From the NCBI GenBank assembly GCA_963556145.1, contig OY744467.1:1426001-1490000 (forward strand): a DNA stretch of 64,000 nt. The letters are read 5' to 3'. This document shows, in pieces, positions 45,725 through 55,913 of the stretch. Below the pieces are notes generated by a model. That model searched no databases and was not told where the DNA came from. It saw only the letters and a list, made by a program, of their open reading frames with translations. Within the stretch, counting starts at the first letter, position 1. Each line of letters starts with the position of its first letter. The stretch is from Hygrocybe punicea (Eukaryota > Basidiomycota > Agaricomycetes > Agaricales > Hygrophoraceae). The position numbers were made by a program, and so were the translations under genes.

Positions 45725-46372
45725 CTTACAGCCGTTTTCAGCGAGTATTGGAAACACGATTTCTAAATGGTGGCTGTGCATTTCTGAATAAGGAAGCTGC
45801 CGAGAACCCGAGGTTTGATGAGCATATTACATAAGATAAATGTCATCCATATATGGCTACACCACATGACTTAGCGTGACAGACAGTAAAATGACAATAG
45901 ATAATGGTTAAGGACAATAGAAAAACAGATGTTGCAGAGAAAGATTTAGAGGGCACTTCAAAAGGTGTTGGTGTATTTAAAACCATGATTTTCTATCAGG
46001 TGAAGGAGGAGGTCAGTAGTTTACTCAAGAGAAGCGGGTGTGATGCTTTGTGACGTGCTGTGTAACATTGGAACTGAATGCTTATCTCCTCCTTCACCTG
46101 ATAGAAAATCATGGTTTTAAATACACCAACACCTTTTGAAGTGCCCTCTAAATCTTTCTCTGCAACATCTGTTTTTCTATTGTCCTTAACCATTATCTAT
46201 TGTCATTTTACTGTCTGTCACGCTAAGTCATGTGGTGTAGCCATATATGGATGACATTTATCTTATGTAATATGCTCATCAAACCTCGGGTTCTCGGCAG
46301 CTTCCTTATTCAGAAATGCACAGCCACCATTTAGAAATCGTGTTTCCAATACTCGCTGAAAACGGCTGTAAG
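45725..46372. repeat. Perfect 287-bp inverted repeat (foldback element)
   Basis: Arms 45725-46011 and 46086-46372 appear identical in inverted orientation, around a 74-bp loop. The ends are CTTACAGCCG and CGGCTGTAAG. There is no coding frame and no clear target duplication (flanks ACAAG and TTGAA). It lies between the LYAR-like and DUF6699 genes, ending 57 bp from the LYAR-like start codon. Confidence 0.9.
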
Positions 46373-46489
46373 TTGAAGAACGAAAAAAAAAAAATGCACG
46401 TGATCGATCGTAAAAAGTCGTCAGAGTGGGGAGTTACAAGCTTTCGGTAGTGGAGTACAATTGTAATACGAGGCTGTTGGTATTTACCT

Positions 46490-47226
46490 TCAAGGAGCGC
46501 CAAATTTTATCAAGTACGTATCCGAGCAGGTTGGCGAACCAGGAAAAAGCCTGTTCCTCTGAAATTCGTCGTCGGTTTCCAAGCCCTTGAACAGCGTGTG
46601 CTCTCCCAACCAATCAATGCGCTTCAACCGTTTTTCCCTGTCTCTCTCCTCTCGTTTTTTGGCTGCTGTTTCGATAGTCTTTTTGCGGTCCTTGTCATGT
46701 GCGATCAGACCCCATTCCGAGTCGACGATGGGCTCTTGGAGTGCGAGGTAGATAGCATCCCACACACCCTCGCATGTGATCGGAGACGGGGACTTGATAT
46801 CGATCGCCCAAGGGAACGCCTTGGAGAAAAGCCGAATGTGGGTAACCGGATTTGTAGTCGCGAGCGCTTGTCGATTGGAGTAGTAAGTGGACGCAAGGAT
46901 CTCACTGCGCGGCTTCTTCTGCACGTCGAAACGAACAAGGGTGGTATCGGCGGCGAGGATGGGGTTGAGATTTGGATACTTGGTTGATCGATATTCTGAG
47001 GGGTAAAGGTATCCGTGATAACGAAGGAAAGACCAATACAGAGAGGAATACCATTAAACTGCGGAACGGAAGGTAGTTCAGGTTGGCGATTCCATGCGGA
47101 TTGCTCCCAATACCCTGCTGGAGGGCGAGGGTACTGAGATTGTGGGGGAACGTAGACGTGGGGGTGTGCGTTGGGTTGATACCAAGCTGGAGGGCCGTTT
47201 GGCCAAGAATTTGCCCAAGGATTCAT
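46490..47226 (-). CDS. DUF6699 domain protein
   Basis: Two exons (47226-47052 and 46995-46490) encode 226 aa. The N-terminal 60 residues are Pro/Trp/Tyr/Gln-rich and disordered. The rest is a basidiomycete DUF6699 domain: LNPILAADTTLVRFDV, the PVTHIRLFSKAFPW block, TCEGVWDAIYLALQEP, and a C-terminal RIDWLGEHTLFKGL segment. The domain's function is unknown. An ATG 13 codons upstream in the same frame (47265) is possible, but the nearer one gives the usual M-N-P-W start. The splice phase is consistent. Confidence 0.85.
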
Positions 47227-47411
47227 TGTGCGGTGATGAGGCTGGTCTGAGGTCTGAGCTGGCAAAACGGAGGATCGGTTGTCGAGTCAATGGATTTTGA
47301 CGCCGATCATATCACGTGCAAGCCAAATTCCCTCTACTTCCTGATTTGACACAATTTGGTCCCAATATGGTATCCGTCGGTACTCATAGCGGATAGCGTC
47401 GTGTATTCAAG

Positions 47412-48555
47412 TCATAACTTCATGAGCAAATACAACATGTAAACATATAACGATACTACCAAAACACCGCTGCTTGTCAATCCACATTGACTGCCCGATC
47501 CTGTGACAAAAACATGGCTTGCCCCAATGTACTGCTTACCCAAATCATTTATCCTGCTATTCTCATCCATAAGTGCATTGGCCTAGCGCGACTCACAGCA
47601 GTTGGTTTGGTCTCAATTCAAATTGAGAGGCGTACGACACACCTGGTTAACTCCATTCAGATTCTTCATGGCCCCGAACCATGCGTATCGCTCCACCCAC
47701 GGGGCGTTGTCCATGAAACTTTGCGTTTGGTTGAGAAATAGCACTACATCTTCCTGCGCGCACTGTGCGTTCACATTGTTGTAGTTCTGGCATGCCCACT
47801 CTGTCACCCAGATCGGCCGCTGAAATATTCCATAGAAGTTCTGCAGGTACACTTGGAAGGCTGTTGCGTTTACATCGTACCAGTCTGCATCGTCCGACTT
47901 CGGTTAATCAGCATTGAGTTGGGAATGAGGCGACGAACGGATTGTAATGAAGTCTACGGTGCAGCCACCCGCGCATGCACCGAAAAAGTCTTGCAACCAC
48001 AGCAAGCCTGAAGGTGCACTGGACGTTGCGGGACTGCCAAGTCGAACACCATGAGACCGTAGAGGCTCCAAGAATGTCTTCCACATATCTGCGCCTTGCT
48101 GTGGTGTCAAATTCGATTGACCCGCTTCCTGTGGTCTGATTCAGATAGACAACTGATGGCATAATTGAAAGTGGAAGGGAATTGCGCACTCATTCATCCC
48201 AAGAACAGCGGTGATGTTCTCAGTAGCAAGTGTGTGATAAATGGAGGACGAGAATACGTCTATTTGCCCTGGACCCCAGAGCTGAGGCACAAACTCGAGA
48301 TCGGTGTTAAACCCAGTCGGGTACCATGTGTAATACCTGTCAGGACAAGTGTTAGAAACATGGATCGTCACCAGAGTGAACGATAATTCACCACGAAACT
48401 TTCCCTGTAGTCGTAAATTGCGTAATATCGACGTTGGCCCCGTCGTTCCATCCAAGACCAGCTTTAGAGGTGTTGGTCACTAATTCCGAGTGGGGTAGTT
48501 GCGGGTATGCTAAGACGCAATGCAAGATGAGGGAAAACATCATGAAACTCAACAT
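47412..48555 (-). CDS. GH128-type glycoside hydrolase, secreted and probably GPI-anchored
   Basis: Five exons give 306 aa: 48555-48392, 48336-48190, 48135-47939, 47884-47643 and 47582-47412. GH128 enzymes cut beta-1,3-glucan in fungal cell walls. The start chosen gives a hydrophobic signal peptide (MLSFMMFSLILHCVLA). Family motifs are KAGLGWNDG, SWYYTWYP, ITAVLGMNEPQ (catalytic Glu), FITIHWYD, RPIWVTEWAC (second Glu) and RYAWFGAM. The C-terminus is a Gly/Ser region followed by about 20 hydrophobic residues, which fits a GPI signal and would hold the enzyme at the membrane or wall. An in-frame ATG 25 codons upstream would bury the signal peptide. All phases agree. Confidence 0.9.
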
Positions 48556-48846
48556 TGCGATTGAGAAGAAGGAATGGTCATTGGCCCAAATCCATTGGAG
48601 CCAGCTTATAGGTTTTGTGGAGAACGTCATGACGTACAGGACGACACAGCAATAACTCTCAGACGCTCATCGAGAGTTCGTCAACTTGCATTGCCAGACA
48701 TGTCAGAACTCCAGCCGCAGCGTTCGAGTGTTCGAGAGTCCACCGTGACAATCCGTATAACCGGTATAACCTTGGGTATAACGGTTTCGGGAACACGTGA
48801 CATACTTCTTGTGTTCAGACTTGGATTCGACGAATTCGAATAAACG
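48556..48846. promoter_or_regulatory. Divergent intergenic region between the GH128 and PCD-like genes
   Basis: These 291 bp separate two start codons facing away from each other, so both promoters must be here. No specific box is clear. Confidence 0.5.
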
Positions 48847-49901
48847 ATGCATGTTCTTAGGCTGACTTCTTCGAGCGTCAAAATTCTTTCAAGGGCGCGT
48901 ATCGCGCTCCCGTTTACACAGCTCTGCCGGACGCGGGTCGCTCCACTGCCCGGACACTCTTCCAAGCTCCCCTCAATTTGTCGTTTTGCTCGTCATGCAT
49001 CCGGCTCTGCACCGGGCGAGTCAAATCCAGAGAAATATGGACAGGACATTCCTCCAGAATCTTTTGGTAGGTACAATTTGAGCTCGCATTGAACGTCTTT
49101 CCCTAATGTGATATAGATGGAAAAGAAGAAAAAACGACGGCAAAGAGCTCTAATATTTCAATTGGCGATTCCAGCCCCATTATTACTACTCGTTCTGTGG
49201 AACCAAAAAATAAAACCCGCAAAAGATTGGTAATCGATCCCAACCTCATATCATGGCCTCCCCTCCCTGACCGGATAACGGGATATCCCACTCCCCACAT
49301 CACCACCGAAGACTTGCTTACCTACGTCAAACCATTATACGCCTACGGCTGGGTCGTAAAGTACAGGAAACTTTATTGCTCGCACACAATACCGCAGCTC
49401 CGAAGGTCATTCCAGTTCAATGGTTTTGCTGAAGCTGTTGAGTTCATTCAAGATGTTGCCCGGATCTGCAAAACCGAGAATGCAAGTATCGCGATATGTT
49501 TAATCTCCGCCTTTTCTATGTAGTTATCTGAACAAAACCCTGACAATCCCTTAATATAGCACCACCCTGTTCTCAAGGTTAATGGTCGTCACCTATCCTT
49601 CCGGACGTTCACCCACAGCGGCATACGCCATCAACAATCCGAGACGGAGTCAGCAGAGTACCTTATACTCCCAGGCATCACACTCCGCGACATCCGCCTA
49701 GCTATTCTCGTCGAATCCCTCTTCAGGGAAGTGTACATCTCAGATGGGCGTGGCCAAGACGACATTGGCAGTAATCGTCCCGATCACAAACGACCTCTTT
49801 CCCTTACCGAAATGGAATTGGGAGGGGCTACTCGCAAACACACATCCACGCATTCGTCCGGAAGGAGTACTCTCAAAAACAACGAGGAGCAACAGGATTA
49901 A
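48847..49901 (+). CDS. Pterin-4a-carbinolamine dehydratase-like protein, probably mitochondrial
   Basis: Three exons give 308 aa: 48847-49066, 49117-49481 and 49560-49901. The second intron must start GCAAGT rather than GT; GC-AG with GCAAGT is the known minor form, and only this join restores frame and motif. The N-terminus is rich in Arg, Ser and Leu without acidic residues for about 50 positions, like a mitochondrial presequence. The central part matches the dehydratase fold (RRSFQFNGFAEAVEFIQDVARIC, then ENHHPVLKVNGRHLSFRTFTH). The HHP is the active-site histidine pair. Family members recycle tetrahydrobiopterin or, in plants, support Moco enzymes and plastids; the fungal mitochondrial role is not known to me. 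It is longer than the classic 100-residue enzyme. Confidence 0.75.
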
Positions 49902-50381
49902 CTGAAGTTGTTATAAAAAGTACCTCCATTCGGTTCGAACGAAATCCGTGAGCCATGCGAAAAGGTTTCCATATACGACTGCGTCAAGTATTTGTTTTGC
50001 ACGCGGGTACTCGGGTATCGCCTTTTGGTGGTACCCTTCTGAAGGACCTCAATTTACTAATTCTGCTTAGACTCGCAGCTATCTGGTGCTGCACAATTGC
50101 CAACCTTAAGTATCGGACTCATTTGTAAATTTGAGCTGCATAACCTTATCATTGCACCATCATGATCGCTGCACGGGCCTAACCACGCTCCCCGATTCCG
50201 GCCTCCGTCGTCGATCGTCATGATGCAACTGTGCGCTCTCACCTTCATTCTCAAGCTCCGTAGTTATGTGCAATTGCAACGAACTTTCCTTGACAGAACT
50301 CAGTACTGATAGATTTCAGTTTTGATGACAGTTAATTGGGCGTCTACAGCCATGGGAGAGTTGATGTGGAAGCATTTTGCA
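49902..50381. other. Intergenic stretch (tail-to-tail)
   Basis: It lies between the stops of the PCD-like gene and the zinc-knuckle gene. No coding region, tRNA or repeat seen. Confidence 0.5.
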
Positions 50382-51614
50382 TCAGAATATCACAATCTTT
50401 TTCCTCGACTCTGTCACGGCAGGTTTTCCGAATGCTTTCACAATTCCCGAGTGTGCCGCGGCCTTGATGTCGACGAGGCGTTTCGCCTTGTCCTCGCGTT
50501 TTTCATCCCTCTCAACTTCAGCTTTCCGCCGTTTGAAGATGTGGAAATCATCTTCGTCAGGACCAGCCTCGTGACCTTGACTCCTGCCAAACATTACCTG
50601 GTTGTGGGGAGTAGGTTCTAAAAAAAGGGCAGCGGAGTGGTTCCTGAGAGTAGGCCCTTTGAATCTGGATCACTAGCGCAAACCGTACCGTTCTTCATGA
50701 GGCCACAGTTTTTGGCTAAATGTGTGGTTTCTCCGCATAGTTTACACTGTCCACCGTTGGGATAGATCCCTTTGGCCTTGTTCTGAGGACACGATGAAGC
50801 GAGATGCCCTTTACCCGAGCACACGAAGCAACATGCAAAAGGGAGAGGATTTGAGGCATCGACAGATTTTTTACACCGAGCAAGTGTGTGTCTGGTTGAA
50901 CCACATCTGACCCGCAACAAGAGAGTCAAGAGATCGAGAGGGGTGGGTGGAGAATCCATCAAAGCACATACCGATAGCAAATTCCGACTATCCTTCCGCC
51001 TGCGCTTAGACCCATATTCATATTATCGGTACTAGTATCATCGCGGGTGGTGAGAGGACACTCAGCGGCCGAATGACCATTTTTACGACATGCGAAGCAA
51101 GTGGTCTCTGCCTGTCGTTGCGCGATTCGTCTTTGCCGTCGGGACTCAACCTTCTGGGCGCGATTGGCTACGACTGCAAGTCCATCAAAAAAAAAAAAAA
51201 AAAGTCAAAGGACACAATGAAATTACATTTACCACCCTTCCGTTGTTCCTTCTTTCCGTTTTTCCTAGCCCTTCCCGTTCCGCTCCCGCCAATAGACTCC
51301 GGCAATGGCGGATACTTATCGTCTATACCTCGGTATTCTTCCACCCCGGCATCGTTGCCCTCCTTCTCCCCTACGGCTGCAGTACCATTCCGCTTCGATT
51401 TTGGTGTCCTCTTCCGCTTTTTCTTTGGCGGCACACTGACTTCGTTATTGCCGTCGTTTGACCTTGAAGTACATTCAGCTGCAACGTCAGTTTGAAAACC
51501 GCCTGCTGGTGGAGGGGTAGACTTGGTGGCATGTGGGTTAGCTTCTTCAAGCTCTTGATGGAACCCAGCTTCGACGTATGTCCTTTTCCGACCAAAATTT
51601 GTGATTCGGGTCAT
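50382..51614 (-). CDS. CCHC zinc-knuckle protein, ZCCHC9-like
   Basis: Four exons plus a C-terminal exon boundary give 345 aa: 51614-51233, 51173-50972, 50906-50689 and 50617-50382. The N-terminal 120 residues are charged and disordered with a KKKRKRTPKSKR nuclear signal. Four zinc knuckles follow: CFACRKNGHSAAEC, CYRCGSTRHTLARC, CFVCSGKGHLASSC and CKLCGETTHLAKNC. The C-terminus has DEDDFHIFKRR..EVERDEKR, which is the family tail. ZCCHC9 relatives are nucleolar RNA-binding proteins. One intron contains a run of about 18 T on the coding strand. Splice phases agree at all joins. Confidence 0.87.
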
Positions 51615-51930
51615 GGTAGAGACGTACTGGTAAATAATCAGTTCAACTCAGTCAACTCAGTCATTGATACATACAATTTTAGTCCCAAGTGGATTTTACA
51701 GTTTATCGGTCCCTGAGTAATGAGTGGTGGTCGAGTACGAAGAACCGTATGTGAAATAACAAAATTGCACCAAAGAGTGATATGCAACAGCTAAGCAGCA
51801 AAGGAGGGCAGTGACAAAATGGACAAAATGGTATATAATTATCATTACGATGCAATGCATATCAAACAAAGTCTAAAATGAATGGGTCTAACTAATGCTT
51901 CAAAATCCGCGTAACCTGCCATGAGCACTC
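51615..51930. other. Intergenic stretch
   Basis: It lies between the zinc-knuckle start codon and the stop of the membrane-protein gene, both on the minus strand. It holds the upstream region of the former; nothing specific seen. Confidence 0.45.
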
Positions 51931-54900
51931 CTATGACGAGCGAAACCTTCTCGACAGGTTTGGTGTCGCCGAACCCGATCCAGATGGCGACCGAGCAAGG
52001 GGCCCGGAAGCCTGATTAGCCGCGGCTCCCTGGGTCTGCAGCCCAAGCACCCTCTGAACAATGTTCGGCTGGTTCGTTAACAGTGAGCTGACGTGTGACA
52101 AACTAGAGCGCTCTCGTCGGTGTCGGCGGGGTTCAATAAATCCGCCTGGTAAAGGAGGGTGGCGAGGGAGACGTGAGCTAGTACTTGCACGCCGAGATCC
52201 TGGAGAACCGTCATCCGATTCCGAGTGGCGGAAGTGGAGGTCGGAGATGGTCGTGGGGACACTGTGTGTCGGCGAGGGGTTCGAGTCCGAAACAGAAAGT
52301 GGATGAGGTCCGCGCCCGGAGGGGTGTGATGGCGACACTTGAGATTCTGGTCGTGGTTGTGAGCTACTAGGATCAATTTGGAGTGGGGGGTTATATCGAT
52401 GGATATGGGGGGCATGCAGAGAGAAGCGGAAGGGGAACAAACGGGACATTGACCGAGACTCCTCATCTCCTTGGCTAACATTGCCCGTCGCCAGGCTGCG
52501 GTCAGTACGAACACTCGGCGATGTCGTACTGCTCCATCTCGACCGCCGGTGTCGGCGAGAGGAGCCCGAGCTCGATTGTGATCTCATAGATCCACTAGGT
52601 GACCCAGTGAGGTCGAGGAACGATGTAATCGCGGCACGACCTGTCTGTCGTGAAGCAGTAGGAGGGGGCGTGAGTTGAAATGTTGGTGGCGGTAGTGGTG
52701 GAATTGGTGGGAGTGAAGCCTGGTCCTTATCCCCATCACCGTTCTCCTTGGACTTATTGACGTCCTCTGTAGAATCATCTCGGAACCGGACCCGTGACAT
52801 ACCGGAAAGTCTGGTCTTAGCAGGACCGGAGCCACTCGCCCGAGCCGACTTCAGTGAATGGCGGGGGAAGTCAACACGAAATGGGCTGCTCTCCCTAACG
52901 TTCAAAAATGGTTCACCTTCACCCATTCCATCATCTCGAGGACTTTCCAATTCTTGGTCTCTCTCTCCTACGGCACTACTGCCACCACTGTCTTGCACCT
53001 CACTCCGCTCCAGAGGTAATTCCCCAGCGCCACCATCATTGCTGCCATCTTGAACGTAATCAACATCGACATACTCAAGCTCGGTTTCATTACTGGCATC
53101 GGTCGATATAGTAGGGGGTACCCTGCTGGGAAGCGGCGGTTCGTAGTTGCTTCCAACGTTTGAATTTTCGTTAGTGCCAGCATTGGCAGTAGATTCGATA
53201 GTTTGACAGTCGGGGCAAATGTGTATAGAACTGGAAAGGGATGACGGTTGAGATGATACGCGTGACAGGACATCCGTAACTGGGCTCGTTGGATCGGTGA
53301 TGTTGGCAACCTTGTCGGATGTATCCCGATTGCGATTTTGTTGCCATCGGTGTGCCAAAGAGGTGATCGTAGATACAACGTTAGCGGGACGCGCGGGTGA
53401 CCGTGCGCTTCGCTCGTCAGAGCTGGGAGGTGAACCAGTAGACGGCAAATCAACTGAAAAACTGTGAATTGGATGGGCACCAGAGCTTGATTTTCTCGAG
53501 CCAGTCTTTCCTGTCGCCTTCCCTATGCGAGGGAATCGGGACGAAGGTGCGTCAAAGGCCTCGACGTCCCTCGCCCGTTCTTCAGACACAACTTCCCTCG
53601 AGCCAGACCGAATAACGGTTCGCGCGACAACATCATCGTCTATCTCTGGACTAGTTTTCTGCTGCTCGATAATCACGATTTCACCAGACTCGCGGTCCTT
53701 CCGTTTCGAGGCTCTGCGCTCAAGACGTGTCCGCCGAGTGCGAGGGCGCCACAAGATGAGGTAGACCATAATGAGCGAAACTACAAGGAATAGAAGGATA
53801 CCTGATAGTGCAAGGGCTGCGATCGTGCCTGACGGGAATGAGGATGAAGCAGATGTGTTACTAGACGGGGTAGGGGTGACGGACCTAGAGATGAGCAAAA
53901 AAAAAAACATGCCGATTCAGGTATCCAAAATGAAGCAAGGACACAATACTCACGGAGGACTCGAAGGGGGAGAAACGGCGCCTGTTCCATTCAAAATGGC
54001 GAAACCACCGACGTCTAATTCTAAGATCCCGCCATCGATATTGCGCACGTCCACAGAATATACTTCACTCTGGTTTAACCCATCTGCGAAGAATAACAAG
54101 GAATTGATCTGTGTGAAGGACGAACGTGCAGAGAAGGTTTTCGTTATGGATGACGAATTTGATGTAGAATTGAGAGACTGGAGAGTGACGGAGTAGGTGC
54201 CGGATGAAGGTGACGTAGTACCTGACAGATTGATTGCAACACCTGAATCACAGCGGGTATTAGTGATGAGTTATTGCCAGGTAGAGTTAAAAGTACCTCG
54301 GAACATTACAGTAGCGTGATCTCCAGCAGTGGTAGATTGGTGAAATGAACTTGCCAATTCGTTCTGATTCCGCTCTTGAAATGACCACCCACCCATATAG
54401 GAGATGTCTCCGTCACTTAGGGATTGGAAAGAAGACACTTCACTTGAAAATTTGAACCATAGCGAATAGGCCATCAATACTTGAGCATCTCTGAACTTGA
54501 GCATCTCTGACATGAAATACACTCACTCTGTTGTCTGGTTAGGATCTGGCAACAAGATTATGGCCTTGTCAAAGGCAATATACGAATTATTGGATGTTGT
54601 CACGGAAAATTGTGCAGTCAAGGAAAGCATGTGGTCGGTGTCGGAAAGGTTCGTATAGGATGCTAAAACGTTGTCAACAACGGAAATGCTGGGTTGCGTT
54701 ATGCCGTCGAGGGTGATGGTATAAGTTGCCTGGGAAGCGTTGCCGATAAGCTGAATGTTGGTGCCTACGTTTTTCCAAGATTTTCGATATGCGATACCCA
54801 AATTGCAAGAAGAAAGCAGACAAACCGTGCCATTGTAAAGAGAGCAGAGATCCATTCATAGAAGTGATATGAAAGCTAGTCCCGTTGCCGATCTGACCTT

Positions 54901-55039
54901 GAGAAGTAGCGAACCCTGATACTGAAAAGTAAGGATTCCAACCCGCCAATGTATTAGGAGTGGAGAAAGTATCCCCGAAAGGGGAGTACACTATCTCGGG
55001 GGAGGTGTCGTCCACAATCAATTGGAGGACTTTGGCCAT
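51931..55039 (-). CDS. Receptor-like single-pass membrane protein
   Basis: Five exons give 946 aa: 55039-54826, 54764-54527, 54442-54297, 54242-53954 and 53884-51931. The first 290 residues form a Thr/Ser/Asn-rich ectodomain that reads as two similar beta-rich units (each has a DDTSP-like or GDISY start, ..HATVMFRG or SFHITSMNG, then YTITLDG or YSVTLQS, then LLFF or IILL). A Ser/Thr stalk and a membrane span (AALALSGILLFLVVSLIMVYLILW) follow, then a basic stop-transfer (RPRTRRTRLERRASKRK). The cytoplasmic tail is about 620 residues, Ser/Pro/Arg-rich and probably disordered. No kinase or other catalytic domain is seen. No signal peptide precedes the first exon, so either an upstream exon is missing or insertion is unusual. 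Ligand unknown. Confidence 0.75.
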
Positions 55040-55913
55040 TCATGTAGAGGATATGGAATGATGTAAAGTGAAGAGAATGGGCAGGAGGAAGAGGGACTCG
55101 GAGTAGGATCGGGGACCTATATTGTGCCGCACAGGACTAATACCAAGTTGGGCCAGCCAGCAGTCAAGTGCGGCGAGTTGTTGCAAGCACGATCCAAGAT
55201 TAATGTTATTGGATGAAAGGTTTTTTCCCGCCAGAACAATGGTAATAGTACCGTGGAAGCAGCGGTCCGTTGAAACCGCAGTTGGTACCGCTGAACTTGT
55301 TGTGCTCTGTACGGCAATCCATGCACCCCGAGCGGCCACCCGCCTGGAACGAGGAGAACTTGTTGTTGTTGTTAGCTGCCATGTCAACAGGCCGGCCTGC
55401 ATGTAGATCTTCAAGTTCGTAATCTAATCTCGTTTAGATCATGATTATGGCGGTGTCTTGTTCAAACAATCAGGTGCAGGGTTCCTCAGTCTGGAATCTG
55501 GATCAGATTATTGGCTGGTTCACTGACCTGGTCCCCATTGCTCGTTAACGGTAAGGGCCTTTCCTCATAACTTGTGGGCTCGAAGTGGTCATCCTTGTAC
55601 TTTATCGTTGTGGTCGTGATTTACACCCTGAGTCATGGACCAGTCCAGGCATCACCGTGACCAGTCCCATCGGCGCTGCTCGGCCATAATATCTCGCTCG
55701 AGCAAGCAAAAGTTGAAGGACTGATGGTCGCGAGGATAGACAGGTCGAGGTACCGTTATTATTAAGGCCCGTTGATCTCGGCGAGTGCGCTTTTTCATAG
55801 GGTTGAGCAAATGAGCGGCCATCCGAGTCCCCCATCATGCATGCAGCCGCCACCGTTTGATCTGTTTGAGCTCCCTGGCATGCAGCTGACCCCAATCTCC
55901 TTCCAGGTCCTGA
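55040..55913. other. Divergent intergenic region
   Basis: The 874 bp between two diverging starts. A minus-strand frame at 55040-55414 is open but not protein-like. An upstream exon with the missing signal peptide could be hidden here; I could not identify one. Confidence 0.4.

Noticed and set aside
45966..46193. Small frames inside the perfect inverted repeat
   Set aside because: They mirror each other across the palindrome and lack protein-like features.
50322..50621. Plus-strand ORF of 99 codons
   Set aside because: It is the antisense shadow of the last exon of the zinc-knuckle gene.
55040..55414. 124-codon minus-strand frame as the missing signal exon of the membrane protein
   Set aside because: Its frame does not join the first exon at a usable splice site and its sequence is not signal-like.
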